From Lyophyllum atratum (Eukaryota > Basidiomycota > Agaricomycetes > Agaricales > Lyophyllaceae), in NCBI GenBank assembly GCA_014905825.1, contig JACGCN010000052.1, forward strand, positions 124,001-188,000: 64,000 bases of DNA, in the 5' to 3' direction. The notes beneath the pieces are model-generated. The model was not told the origin of the DNA and ran no database searches. It worked only from the letters and a program-made list of their open reading frames with translations. How positions within the stretch are numbered: position 1 is the first letter of the stretch; each line of letters starts with the position of its first letter. Shown here piece by piece: positions 53,654 through 64,000 of the stretch. Position numbers and translations under genes: made by a program.

Positions 53654-55051
53654 ATGCCCACATTCCGAGTAGCCCCCTTTCCCCAGGAGCTCGTCGACAT
53701 GATCATCGACGAGGATCCAGACGACCTCGACACCCTGAAAACCTTCGCTCTCGTCTCCAAAACCTGCCTTCCACAGGCTCGCAAACATCTCTTCACTCTG
53801 GTCCATTTCCTCACCGCTGCCTCCGACCCCACAATCGCTAGAGAAAGCCACGCGCGCTTCCGCTCCATCCTGTCTCGAGATCCAAGAGTAGGAACCTACG
53901 TGCGGGAGCTCTTTGTCCGTGACACAGTGAGTGATCCCTCCGACGATCGCGAATCGTGGATTCGGGACGACCCCTCTTTTCATCAAACCCTGCGGGCATT
54001 GGCGGCGGGCGGCCTGGAACGCTTCACCTTGGAAACTGAGCTCCGCTGGACCACATTCCCGCCTGGGTTTAAGCAGGCACTTATGGGCGCGTTCACTGCG
54101 CCAAGTCTGCAGTTCCTTGACCTGCGAGGCCTTCGTTCTCTTCCCAAGTCGTGTTGCATTGCATTTGGAGCGCAGGTATCGGACCTGTCGCTGGTTCATG
54201 TGGAGTTAACGGAGGAAGGTGATGCAGATCTTCCTGGAGAACTTCCCACGGGCGGCGCGTATAAACTGTGGTGGTTGGGGATTGAAGACGTTTCAGGGTC
54301 AAGCATTAGGATTCTGTTCAATGCCCTTCTACCAGCGTCGACTGTGGAAGCGGGTAGCATGTTGCCATCGCTGACGGCACTACACATTGGACCTGGAGAT
54401 GCAGATTGCCTCGAAGCCCTTTGGGAGGTGATGCAAGCGGGGAGGGAGACAATCAAATATTTTAACTGGGAGTACTCGCACAAATCTGCGTCTGGTACGG
54501 TCCACACCCTTTTTCCAAGTGACCGCGAGCTTATCGAAACCTGTTACCTGACTCGTCGTGCACCAGTATCGCCTATCCACACGCCGCCCTTGAATCTTCA
54601 GATCCTTGAAAACCTGTTTGCGATCACCTTCGAAGTGAAAGCGTACCCAGATGATAGCGAAGATGTACCTGACGATCCCGACCAATTCAGAGGATTGCTC
54701 CATCTGCTTGGCAGTGTCAAACCAGAGAACACAATCCAAGATCTGTATATCAGAGTGAACTACCACAACTTTACCGATGCTCGTGACTCGGTGATGGACT
54801 ACGATGGCTGGGCAAGGCTGGACACCTTGCTGGAGTCCACGGCCTTCGCCGATTTGCGCCGAGTTACGGTGGAACTAGATCTCGTCACCATTTTGAGCCA
54901 GGAGGAAGCCGAAGAGGATTCGGACGAAGAGAGCATTGATGTGGAGGATAGAGAAGAGGAGCTCGAGAATTTCCTTCGATCGCGTTTGCCAAAGCTGGTA
55001 GACGCTGATCTACTTACGTACGATCTCAAGATTCGTGGTAGAAAGCCCTGA
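53654..55051 (+). CDS. F-box protein, single exon, 465 aa
   Basis: The N-terminus reads APFPQELVDMIIDEDPDDLD..TFALVSKTCLPQARKHLF, a standard basidiomycete F-box that would bind Skp1 and recruit targets to an SCF ubiquitin ligase. The rest has the loose leucine-rich pattern of the large agaricomycete F-box family (FLDLRGLRSLPKS, LSLVHVELTEEG, SLTALHIGPGDADCLEALWEV) and an acidic patch (EEAEEDSDEESIDVEDREEELENF) before a basic end. No intron is needed. Target unknown. The frame extends 146 codons further upstream, but that part is unlike the family. Confidence 0.82.
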   Translation: MPTFRVAPFPQELVDMIIDEDPDDLDTLKTFALVSKTCLPQARKHLFTLVHFLTAASDPTIARESHARFRSILSRDPRVGTYVRELFVRDTVSDPSDDRESWIRDDPSFHQTLRALAAGGLERFTLETELRWTTFPPGFKQALMGAFTAPSLQFLDLRGLRSLPKSCCIAFGAQVSDLSLVHVELTEEGDADLPGELPTGGAYKLWWLGIEDVSGSSIRILFNALLPASTVEAGSMLPSLTALHIGPGDADCLEALWEVMQAGRETIKYFNWEYSHKSASGTVHTLFPSDRELIETCYLTRRAPVSPIHTPPLNLQILENLFAITFEVKAYPDDSEDVPDDPDQFRGLLHLLGSVKPENTIQDLYIRVNYHNFTDARDSVMDYDGWARLDTLLESTAFADLRRVTVELDLVTILSQEEAEEDSDEESIDVEDREEELENFLRSRLPKLVDADLLTYDLKIRGRKP

Positions 55052-55337
55052 GGTTACCAGATGCGGCACAGTCTAGCCTAGAGTCTGATAGACGGAGGAA
55101 GTGAGCGACCCAGCATATACCCTTGGCTTGTAAACCAACGAATACAGATGAAAGACTTACACACACATAATTTGAAATTGGACACGTGTATCGCGACGCG
55201 CCTGTCACGTGTTGAATTGTCACAACTTATTGCAGCGACAGTGACCAAACGTACGCAACGACTTCAAGACTTGAATACGACTACCTCGAACCTTACCCCA
55301 GCGACGGCGCGAAGGTCCACCCTCGTAGGATGAAGGG

Positions 55338-57619
55338 ATGCGGATCCTTACTTGGAATATCGTATGTGGATACGTCAGCTATCCAGAATCTTCAAGGAAC
55401 TAAATGATGCGGCAGAATGGAGTCCGCACACTACCTCAATATCACCCGTCAGTAGAGAAAAATTCTGCAAAATTGTGGCGCTGAAGCGACGTATTTCTAT
55501 AGCTGGAATACCATGTCAACTTTCAACGATCTCTTAGACTCTCTGGAGGCTGACATACTATGCTTCCAAGGTGCGCCTCCTATACATTTTAGTTGGGAGA
55601 TGTGGCATAGCTGACTACTTATATCGAAAGAGATGAAGTCTTCTCGATCGGGACTGACGAAATCCAACGCGGTTCCGCCATCGTACCACGCATTCTTTTC
55701 ATTTCCCGTCCGCAAGTCGGGTTATTCTGGCGTAGCCACGTACGCTCGCACCACAGCAGCCATCCCTATCAAAGCTGAGGAGGGGTTGTCCGCCTTCATA
55801 CAACCAAAACCTCCGCTCAGCAGTGAAGAACGGGTATCCGGGCCTGAGGCTTATCCTCAACGCGTCATAGCTACCGAAGCTGGAGGCGCCGACGAGATGG
55901 ACGGGGAGATCGATTATGAGGACCTGGACAGCGAAGGGCGCGCTCTAGTGCTGGACTTCGGCCTCTTTGTTCTTGTCAATGTCTATTGCCCCAACGACGG
56001 GAATGGAACAGCTGAAAGGGACATATATAAGGCGGACTTCCATCGGGTGTTGGAGGCGCGGGTAAAGGGGTTGGTGGAGATCGAAGGGAGGGAGGTCATC
56101 GTGGTCGGAGATCTGAACGCGTGTTCTGCTGTGATTGATCATTGTGAAGGTCACTTGATGGTTGCGCGGGGGATAGCTGAAGGATTGCAGGGTGAGGAAG
56201 GGTTTTGGGGGAAGAACGTCCGAAGGTGGTTGAGGGGTTGGATGGTCGCTGAGGATGGGACAGGTGGTCCTATGGTTGATATAACAAGGCGACTCTTCCC
56301 GGATAGGAAGGGAATGTTTACGTGTAAGTTGGCGTTAACGGCGTGGCAAGGCAACACCTCTCAACTAATCGCGTCACATATAGGTTGGAATACCAGAATA
56401 TCAGCCCGTGAAGCTAACTACGGCACGAGAATCGACTACATTCTGATCACACGCGGTTTGCTTCCGTGGGTCAAGGCTGCCGATATCCAGCCCCAGATCA
56501 AAGGCAGCGATCACTGCCCTGTCTACCTAGATCTTCACGACGAGATCGTGGATCTAAATGGCGCCGTTCTGAAATTGCGCGATGCCATGGGTTTCAAACC
56601 GGATTCACCTCAAGAGCCTCCAAGGATTGCGTCAAAACATTGGGACGAGTACTCTGGCAAGCAGAGACTTCTCCAACAATTCTTTGGCAAACCGGCTGCC
56701 TCGTCGATGACCAGTATAGCGCAACCCACACCGAAGCTACCAGAACGACATGGCAAAAAGCATACTGCAGATGACCGTTTCGTCTCTCAGCCTGCGTCAA
56801 ATGCAGGCAGCCCTCTCATGTCTCAGGGCCCCTCGCTAGCTACTCCAACGTCCGATAACGATGTTCCCATTGTGCTCTCACCTACACCTTCACGTACACA
56901 GTCCATCGTTCAATCACCTCAATCGCTTGACTCCACGGAAGCGCCTCCGTCATCGACCACGAAGCGCAGATTGACCGCTGATACCCTTGCTCGAAGCTCC
57001 TCTTCCAAGAAGCAGAAACAAAAGAAGAGCCAGGACAAGAAGCTGGGTCAAGAGACGACCCATGGTCAGGCGAAGCTCTCCACTTTTTTTGCGAAACCCC
57101 ATAACCGTATTCCTGCATCATCATCGCCTCCTGCTGCGTCGTCATCGAAGGGGAAATCGACATCTCGGGAATTTGACGTTGATGTCCCTGACATGGATGT
57201 TACTGACGTGGTCGTCGAGGCAGATCACCGCCTCGCCATGCTTCTGGCCTCGCAAGAAGACGCGGAATCCCTCAAACGGCCTGGGAACGAGTCCGCGGAG
57301 GCATGGACGAGTCTTCTGGCCCCAGTGCAGGCACCGAAGTGTCTGATCCACGGGGAGCCTGCTAAGGAGTTGACGGTGACGAAGCCTGGGCCAAATAAGG
57401 GAAAAAAGTTCTTTATCTGTTCTCGGTGCGATCTTTCCTTCCTGGATGTTGTGTTCGTTAGCTTATGGAAAGCGCTTGTGAAACAGACCTGTGGGAGTGG
57501 GGTATGATAAGGGCCGCGGCGAGAGGCTCAGAGAGCATGTTGACCGACAATGGCGGTGTGACTTCTTCAAATGGTCCAGCTCGGTCAGGCGGGAGATGAG
57601 GAAGGGCGATTCGGTGTGA
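55338..57619 (+). CDS. APN2: AP endonuclease 2 (exonuclease III family), 6 exons, 663 aa
   Basis: Apn2/APE2 cleaves abasic sites and removes blocked 3' ends in base excision repair. Exons 55338-55361, 55416-55447, 55503-55570, 55631-56323, 56384-57425 and 57487-57619 keep phase. Exon 2 is only 32 nt and completes the metal-binding TWNI-NGVRTLPQYHPWNT motif. Further core residues: FQEMKSSRS (catalytic Glu), VVGDLNACSAVIDHCEG, TRIDYILITRGL and GSDHCPVYLD (catalytic Asp-His). Two PCNA-binding motifs follow, QRLLQQFF after the nuclease domain and QAKLSTFF further on. The C-terminal GRF zinc finger (CLIHGEPAKELTV, GKKFFICSR, WRCDFFKW) is split by the last intron. Intron 4 is a multiple of three and open, so a naive model would retain it. 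Confidence 0.92.
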
Positions 57620-57960
57620 AAGTTTTCAAGTCGTTACCGACAACTGTGAGCGTCGTTGTGCTTTGTGTAATATGTATCTAAATTATTTCGTCATCGCTAT
57701 CTTTGGTGCCTAATAGTACTTTCAAATAGCCTGATTGTAGGCCGGGGATGATCCAGACTGATACGAGGAACCTCATCGCACCTGGCACATGAGACGGGCA
57801 CTGGACCGATAGTGCATCATGGTACGTCAAAGACATCTAGAAGCGCACCCCCTTCGCTGATCTGTATCAATGACAGGCATGGCTGTCGGCTGTCTATCTT
57901 GAAAGCTAAAAACCTTTGTAGCATCAGCTTTTATGCTGTTCTACCGTGTATCGGCATCCC
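57620..57960. other. Intergenic; APN2 3' flank
   Basis: Nothing recognised apart from A/T-rich sequence around 57660-57730 that may hold the APN2 polyadenylation site. Confidence 0.4.
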
Positions 57961-57986
57961 TGACAGCATCATGATATGTCCAGACC
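57961..57986 (+). promoter_or_regulatory. Shared promoter motif, peptide gene A
   Basis: TGACAGCATCATGATATGTC with downstream CAGACC; the 13-nt core TGACAGCATCATG recurs upstream of genes B (59096) and C (61749). A TATAAAA box follows at 58009-58015, 38 nt before the ATG. Confidence 0.65.
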
Positions 57987-58052
57987 CCCAAGATTCGCTT
58001 CGCTCTCATATAAAAGGGCTCGGTTTCTCCCGAAGACTCCCCTCATCTATCT

Positions 58053-58571
58053 ATGGCGAACTTCAACTTGAACTTTCTTGCAGCAGCGGTCCTCATCCTC
58101 GTGCACGTCTTTCAGTGCGTTCGAGCGACACCCACATCCGCAAATATGCTCGTAATGCGTCAGCAGGGTGCAAAATGTGCGCAGACCTTTCTCCCGCTTC
58201 GACTTGGCATTTGGTTTATTGTCTCAATGGCAACCGATTTCTTCGACCTCACCTTCTAGGTTTCGGACGCTCTGTAAGTCGCATCTGGCTTATACTTAGT
58301 CTCGACCCAGCCTGATTTCTTCGTGGCAGAACTGTACGAATTTACGAGCCTGCTTTTGCATCAATTGACGGTTACCGCCTTTTTGACTCACAAAGGTCAA
58401 AAAGGTTATGATTGCTGTTTTCCTGCAAATCCGGTTGCTGATAACTCTGGAACGTACGTTGCATGCCCTCTACCTAAATGGTCGTTCCCAACTCTCAATA
58501 CATTCATCATTTCTCTTAGGTGCCAGCCCATCGTTTCCTCAGGCGCTCAGTGCGTTCTTCCCGAACGTTAG
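58053..58571 (+). CDS. Small secreted six-cysteine peptide A, 5 exons, 83 aa
   Basis: Exons 58053-58176, 58260-58273 (14 nt), 58330-58333 (4 nt), 58396-58453 and 58520-58571. The signal peptide is hydrophobic (FLAAAVLILVHVF, cleavage probably after VRA). The mature part has six cysteines spaced C-x5-C-x5-CC-x12-C-x9-C, the order found in cystine-knot (knottin) peptides. Exon lengths and phases match genes B and C, which supports the 4-nt exon. Role unknown; secretion and disulphide folding are inferred. Confidence 0.7.
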
Positions 58572-59095
58572 TGTCACAAGAAGAGCCTTCACCGGTAGTT
58601 TATTATACCAGTGATGTCACATTGGAGGGACGCTCAGATTATATCTAGTTCCATTGCTCAAGCCCCGCATCGACAGGTCCCAAAGATACTCGAAACGTAT
58701 CACTCGAAACACAATGTCCCATGCGGCCTTCATCACTTGAATAATATGAACGACGGATGAACTGTTTTCCAAAGTTCAGGAACGTTTTCAACACCACTTG
58801 TTACACGAATACTCAGTACACTGAAAGTTCTGTGGCATTGCGTTCGCGTCCGATTACACTACACCGCTTCTCTCGCCTTTCAAAACCGTGAGCGTGAGGC
58901 TCTTCAGTCAAGGTCGTCTGACTCACAGCGCATTTTGGTGCGTCAAGAGTTCTAGAATCGACCCTGTATCATTAGGCTGTCAGGATACTACAGTACAGTA
59001 GACATATTTATCCGATGCTGACATCGCTCTTCCATACGGGGTCCCTACATCGTCCGCCGCATCTCCACCCACAATGGCACGCGTGCCCGCATACG

Positions 59096-59121
59096 TGACA
59101 GCATCATGCCATGTCCGTCCA
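59096..59121 (+). promoter_or_regulatory. Shared promoter motif, peptide gene B
   Basis: TGACAGCATCATGCCATGTC, 114 nt before the ATG at 59210; TATATG at about 59154. Confidence 0.6.
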
Positions 59122-59209
59122 TCTTTCGGATCCGCTTAGCGCGCTATACCAGGTATATGAGGTCGTAAAACTGTGGGTATGATAACCTGAACCCACCCGT
59201 CTCCTACCC

Positions 59210-59656
59210 ATGGCTCACTTCAAACTGCTTGCCACGATTGTTCTGTCCCTCGCGTTTATTTCTCAGGTCACGGTTGCCAGAATTGCACCTTCCGTCACTA
59301 TCGCCTGTGCGTTTTCTGTGTTTAGATGAAGATTTTGACATCTTATTTTCCTTTGCGCATCCAGGTATAAGCCGATCCGTGAGTCTCATTTCGAGCTGTA
59401 TGAGTAACTAGTATCAATGCATTTGATGATGGCAGGACTGTAAGATTCCGTGATGCCTCCTCCCATGAATGCTCCCAAGATCTCAAGGCAAAATATTCTA
59501 CAGGTCCAGCGTTCTACTATTGTTGCCCCTTCGCGGATGACGGAAGTGGGACGTATGTATAGATTACCTTCTACGCTCGCCCATCAGGTCTTACACTTAT
59601 TGTGTCTATTTATTCGTCACAGGTGCATCCCGAACACAAACATATGCCCCAAGTAG
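59210..59656 (+). CDS. Small secreted six-cysteine peptide B, 5 exons, 65 aa
   Basis: Exons 59210-59306, 59365-59378 (14 nt), 59436-59439 (4 nt), 59504-59552 and 59623-59656. Signal peptide (LATIVLSLAFISQ, cleavage near TVA). Cysteine pattern C-x5-C-x5-CC-x9-C-x6-C, ending in CPK. All intron phases equal those of genes A and C, and introns 2 and 3 are within 1-2 nt of the same length (57 and 64 nt). Confidence 0.7.
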
Positions 59657-61748
59657 TAGTTTTCAGATGTCCGATGGTAAGTGTCGGAGGAAGGGTACTG
59701 TCACTGCCTGACAATGTTCGCATATGTAGGGGAAAAAGATTCCTGTAGTTCTTGAAATATCGTAGTATGAGGATTACGTCAACGAGGAGCTCGCGCGACC
59801 ATTGCAGTTCGGATCTTGCGAACGAGGGGTGGGATGAATCAGCGAAGGTGATGACGCCTGTCCAGCATGGAGGAAAGCGGGTCAAGATGTTGCTCCAAAA
59901 TGTTGACACATGAGCAAGGTCACTGGAGAAGTTGTCGTCGGATTATGACCATTCGCGCATTATCATAGTCGAGAGCTAGCTCTAAGCGATAGAGGTCTGA
60001 AGACTTGATCCTCATATGCAGATACTTGAAGATCGGGGGAAGCAGCTTCATCGGGAGATCTCCATCGATACGGAAGGCACATGAGAGACATCGTAGTTGA
60101 GGAGAGGATCTTGGGGTAAATGTGAAGACAGTGCCCGTCGCTCCCTGGAAGTGGAAGGGACGTAGAGAGCGTGCCCTCGTAGTTGGCAAAAAAATCGGAT
60201 TCGAAAAGACTGAAATCAGGAAAAGTCGAGGCACGGCAAACTCCGGCTCTGCTCTCCCCATTACCTTGACCATCACTCGTGGGTCTTCTTCGACTCTGTC
60301 CTTCTTATCATCTGTCAAGCTATCCTATGATGAGAGGCATTCAAAATCAATTTGGCCTGCGCCGGTCTCAAATTTCTTACTAGATCTCTGCGAAGTTCAT
60401 TCCGCGTCCAAAATCGCAGTTGCTTTTTGAACCATGGCGCACCGCTGTACGGTAGCGGACACGTCCCTGGTCCGATTACAGTCACCGAGATTTATTTCTA
60501 CCAACGGATGCCATCAACGATAGCTGCAAAATTATCCACTCTTCGGCTGCTGGGCCCCTTGAACGTAGACCAGGCATGGGAACGCAGACCGGGAACGTCG
60601 CGTAACGTGAGCTGGAACGCAAAAGGCTGGGACCACCATGTCAGACCACTGGTGGTACGTACCACAATCCGATCGACCCGCCGTTGCCATTCCATGCCAA
60701 CCTTTGGGCCTATAGCCTTTGGGTGGTAGATGCTACCGTAGGCTCCGTGTACGAAACAATATTCCAGGTGACTTTTGTGTCTTGCATCGACATGGACCGT
60801 CCCCCTTTCACTCGAAATCTCCGACGCCGATATCCTACGATCGTTCTACAGTGTATAGTCTTATGCTGAGTTGTTCGATGGTGGGATCCTTGCTCCGGCG
60901 GACATATCCAAGCGCACCCAGTTTCCAAAATTCCTATGATTTTCGTGACATATGTTCAACGCTGACACCGCCTATCCCAACAGGTGCTTCTAACAACAAC
61001 AGGTACACCAGGTTTCCGGTGCTGTGGCTCGATAGACCAGTTCGGTCGGGGAGAATATGTCCACCACTCGTAACTAAGCTATAATGTTTGGCAAGTCGTA
61101 TCATGTTTTGTAAGTAGATGCCTACGCGGTGCTGTTTGCGCGCCGGGACCATCACCAGCATAGACGGTTTCTGGCATCCCATTGTCAGGAAGTTCAATAT
61201 TTTAGGGACTTGCTCTCTAGCCTTACCGACGTTCAAAAGGGTAGGATATTGGCAGCCTCTATGGAATAGAATATGCCACACGCGTACGCCTACACCAGCC
61301 ATTTTATGCAGAAAATCACGGCCGTACAATGGTTTCTTCATGCTGTGGCCCTCCGCGGATATTCATTTTTCGCCGCTGCGATGGGAGTCGTTCCTTCAAG
61401 CCATTGGATTTTCTCGCGCTGTTATTTTCTATGCCAGTCCAGATGCATCCGGTATGAAATCCGACGCTGACTGGGGCAGCCAAATAAAATGTATGTCCAT
61501 CGTAGAGAAAATTCGAAACACCTTGTGACCGACGGTTTAAGGAGTATCTGAGCCTTGGTTACCCTTGAACTTACAACTTCAGGATAAGGCGCATGACTGA
61601 TGTCCCCCTAATCACCTCAGGTCCCTCAAATACCCTTACGTGGACGTAAGTGATAACAAGGATACGTTCGGAATTGGCATCGCCAAGTATCTTGTCGTTC
61701 TTGACATGATGGTACCTTCAGTCCTCTCATGTTGATTACACGAATTAT
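59657..61748. other. Gene-poor stretch with degenerate coding remnants
   Basis: On the minus strand, 59690-60318 carries an open segment followed by a shifted one (LRCLSCAFRIDGDLPMK, LVDVILILRYF) that looks like the worn LRR part of an F-box type gene. On the plus strand, 60600-60800 has fragments in two frames (VSWNAKGWDHHV; NPIDPPLPFHANLWAYSLWVVDA). Neither can be joined into a model. No further copy of the six-cysteine peptide gene was found here. Confidence 0.35.
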
Positions 61749-61774
61749 TGACAGCATCATGATACATCCGGACC
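61749..61774 (+). promoter_or_regulatory. Shared promoter motif, peptide gene C
   Basis: TGACAGCATCATGATACATC followed by CGGACC, 100 nt before the ATG at 61849; TATTTATA at 61792. Confidence 0.62.
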
Positions 61775-61848
61775 GAGCAGCCTTGCTCTCATATTTATAC
61801 GACCTGATCTTACTGTTCCAGCCATCCAGATCCTCGAGTCCTCAAACA

Positions 61849-62287
61849 ATGCTTCACTTCAAATTTATCGCCATTATTTTCCTCGGTCTTATCTCGCAGA
61901 CCATTGCCACGCCGGCAAGCTTGCCCATCATCTCATGTTTGTAAACTACTGCAGTCCAGCCGACCATCGTATGCTCACTATTCTTCCATTAACACTTAGG
62001 CGCCTCGAGTGCCGTACGTCCACCCTGTTCGCATTACGTTCTATCACGCTGACCTTAACACATATCCCAGACCTGTGCGGACTCACGATTATTAATGTCA
62101 TTATCCGACACTGGAAGCTGAAGCTGAACCCCGCAGGTCCCCAGGGCTTCGAATGTTGCGGTCCCTCGGATGATTTCGGTGGAACGTAAGTACCCTACCC
62201 AAAATCCTGTCGAACATGTTCCAAATCCAACATCATGTATATCATCTCAGCTGCAATCGCATCGGCGGATACTGCCCTGCGCCTTGA
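61849..62287 (+). CDS. Small secreted six-cysteine peptide C, 5 exons, 63 aa
   Basis: Exons 61849-61936, 62000-62013 (14 nt), 62071-62074 (4 nt), 62137-62185 and 62251-62287. Signal peptide (FIAIIFLGLISQTIA, then TPAS). Cysteines C-x5-C-x5-CC-x9-C-x6-C, the same spacing as gene B, with FECCGPSDDFGGTC in the centre. Phases agree with A and B. Confidence 0.72.
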
Positions 62288-62817
62288 ACGAGGGTTGGCT
62301 TCAAACGGTCGGCGCTTCATAGGACAAGAATCAACGCCATTCCACTGACATACAGAGCGTACATGTAGGCTTCAAGATTAGTACTTATACCACAGTTCCG
62401 TCTACGTCTGCGAGTGTACTCGAGTACAGATGGATACAGTGCTTTTCCTGCGACCATAGACGTTCAGAAAAGTCGGCATAAGCCTAAGTATCGTAATCTC
62501 GGTAATGCAAACAAGTGTTTGCAGTGCTCGAGGCTAAGGCTTGAAGACGCTGAAGATGACGGGCACGCATCCTTACCTTTGGTTTCTTCTCTCCGTACCC
62601 ATCGGTCTGAGTTGAATTCAGAATCTTCATCGGAAATAGCTGGAAGGTCGCCTTGCACGTCTGATCGGTCGAAGCCGTGGCTTGATCGCCTCATCCAGGT
62701 GCGGGGGACAAGTTGAAGCTGGGACAAGGAGGAGTGAGAGAAAAAGAACGTGTTGTTTGTCCGTATTAACCTCGGAAGGCTTCACCCTGCTTTCTCATGA
62801 CCCGTTTCTGGCCTCCT
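62288..62817. other. Intergenic
   Basis: Two overlapping short frames on opposite strands (62414-62727) and no recognised gene. Confidence 0.4.
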
Positions 62818-63845
62818 CCTCCGTCATTCAGAATGACAGCTTGACGGATCTCTGTTCCTTGCCGCACAACACGAATTCCGGCGGCAGAAACTTGATGTAG
62901 TATCGGTGTCCTCCCAGGCTCTCAATTCAAAAGCCAGTTTCTCCTTACGATAGGGCTCTAAAGTCCAACTTGACACATATCTCACTTCCTGTCGCACTCC
63001 TTAGACTCACGATGGGAAAACTCAGGATCTCTGACTTCCTCCACGAACAATGTATGAAGGTCCCACCCGTCGCCACAGCCGACCTTACTGGGAAGACGGT
63101 CATGGTGATAGGGGCTAACACCGGCCTGGGCTTTGAGGCTAGCAAGCACTTTGCTCGCATGAATCCTGCGCGCCTTATCTTGGCTTGTCGGAGCACGACC
63201 AAGGGCGAGGCCGCGCTTGAAAGTCCGTAATTCCTATCGAAGTCTCTGGCATAGCTAATCACAACGATTCCAGAGTTACGAGAAGAAACGGGCTACGAAG
63301 GAGCGGAGCTATGGATCATCGACCTGTGTGAATTCTCTTCGGTGATGGAGTTCGCTGACAAGTTCGACAAGGATGGAGGTCGATTGGATATTCTTGTCAA
63401 GAACGCTGGCTGCACGCAATTTACGTATGAGACGACTGCAGATGGCTGGGAGAAGATGTGAGTCTTCATGTCGTAAATATCCACCAATGAAGGTGCTAAA
63501 TGTATTGATGTAGATTACAGGTCAACTGTCTATCCCTTGAGCTACTCGCTTTGCGATTACTTCCACGGATGATCAAGACGGCCGAGGAACATGCAACGCG
63601 GCCGAGGGTGGTGGTGGTGACGAGCGAACTGCACTTCTGGGCCAATTTCGATAAGCAAGTGGTGGATGGGAACAAGATCTACGAGAGCCTCAACAACAAA
63701 GAATACTGTACACCCAGGCAAGTCCCGTCCCATCTCTCTCTAACGCGTGTGCGGTGCTCATCTACGACCACAGCGTCATGGCCGTTCGTTACCAAATCTC
63801 CAAACGTAAGCTTCCCCTCCCCTCTCATATTCTATCCCCCACCGA
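62818..63845 (+). repeat. Right copy of the inverted duplication with 6168-7207
   Basis: Starts at the palindrome GTCATTCAGAATGAC and covers the upstream region and first four exons of the dehydrogenase. This copy has none of the lesions seen in the left one. Confidence 0.8.
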
Positions 63846-64000
63846 ACCAAAACTTACGCTCACACTCACGAACAGTTTTGAACGTCTTCTTCTACCAAGG
63901 CCTCAGCGACCGCCTCGCCCACTCACCTGTCATCGCCGTTGGCGTGAACCCGGGCTTCTGCCTCTCCGAATTCAGGCGATCCTTCGGCGGCCTCCGCGCG
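63012..64000 (+). CDS. Short-chain dehydrogenase/reductase (retinol dehydrogenase-like), incomplete at window end
   Basis: Exons 63012-63222, 63274-63457, 63514-63717, 63774-63805 and 63876 onward. Rossmann NAD(P)-binding motif GANTGLGFEASKHF, DLCEFSSV after the third strand, LDILVKNAG (normally NNAG), catalytic Ser in VVVVTSELHFW and YxxxK in VRYQISKLLNVFFYQ are all present, as in the RDH11-14/WW-oxidoreductase-like group. The substrate cannot be told. Intron 3 uses a GC donor (63718-63719). The protein continues past the window (last codons GGLRA). Confidence 0.87.

Noticed and set aside
60420..61480. Possible lectin-like or cytolysin-like gene on the plus strand
   Set aside because: Fragments lie in several frames with stops between them and no consistent exon model could be made.

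Overview
The window comes from a filamentous basidiomycete, probably an agaricomycete. Its genes are dense in short introns (about 50-65 bp, GT..AG), and the recognisable products are fungal: an ESCRT-0 subunit HSE1, an APN2-type AP endonuclease, a KAT14-like acetyltransferase and an F-box protein. The mobile elements are also typical of this group: Ty3/gypsy chromoviruses, a Helitron and a TET/JBP dioxygenase. All exon models here were built by eye from splice signals, frame continuity and remembered family sequences. No search or alignment was run.

Layout. 1-4.3 kb: HSE1 (+), split by an apparent one-base frameshift. 4.6-6.1 kb: two tRNA-Gly(GCC)/tRNA-Asp(GTC) pairs (-), all with anticodon-loop introns. 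6.2-7.2 kb: a decayed inverted copy of the short-chain dehydrogenase gene found at the right edge. 7.4-12.5 kb: a KAT14-like GNAT gene, a GH16 plus golvesin-like pseudogene, and an unrecognised 490-aa gene carrying two Cys/His clusters. 13.8-52.9 kb: a nest of transposons. 53.6-57.6 kb: an F-box gene and APN2. 58.0-62.3 kb: three tandem genes for small secreted six-cysteine peptides. 63.0 kb to the end: the intact dehydrogenase, which runs off the window.

The transposon nest has four parts. A TET/JBP-type 2OG-Fe(II) dioxygenase gene (+) converges, 8 bp apart, on a second gene (-) of a repeated basidiomycete family that I remember as transposon-like. That second gene is open from end to end, but a 12.3-kb chromovirus (19802-32149, TSD AAAGG) sits inside one of its introns. 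To the right lies a Helitron (about 33.3-52.9 kb) whose Rep-helicase gene is interrupted in its proline-rich N-terminal exon by a 12.6-kb chromovirus (35385-48000, TSD ATAAC). In both host genes the reading frame is continuous once the element and one target-site copy are removed.

The points I consider most novel are these. (1) Both giant chromoviruses carry a third ORF of about 0.9-1.05 kaa between pol and the 3' LTR. (2) In each element this ORF is preceded by an array of RNA-hairpin-forming repeats ending a few bases upstream of its start. One array has covarying stems and the other has a constant 10-nt loop on changing stems. (3) The three peptide genes share a C-C-CC-C-C (knottin-like) framework, identical intron phases including a 4-nt microexon, and a common upstream promoter motif.
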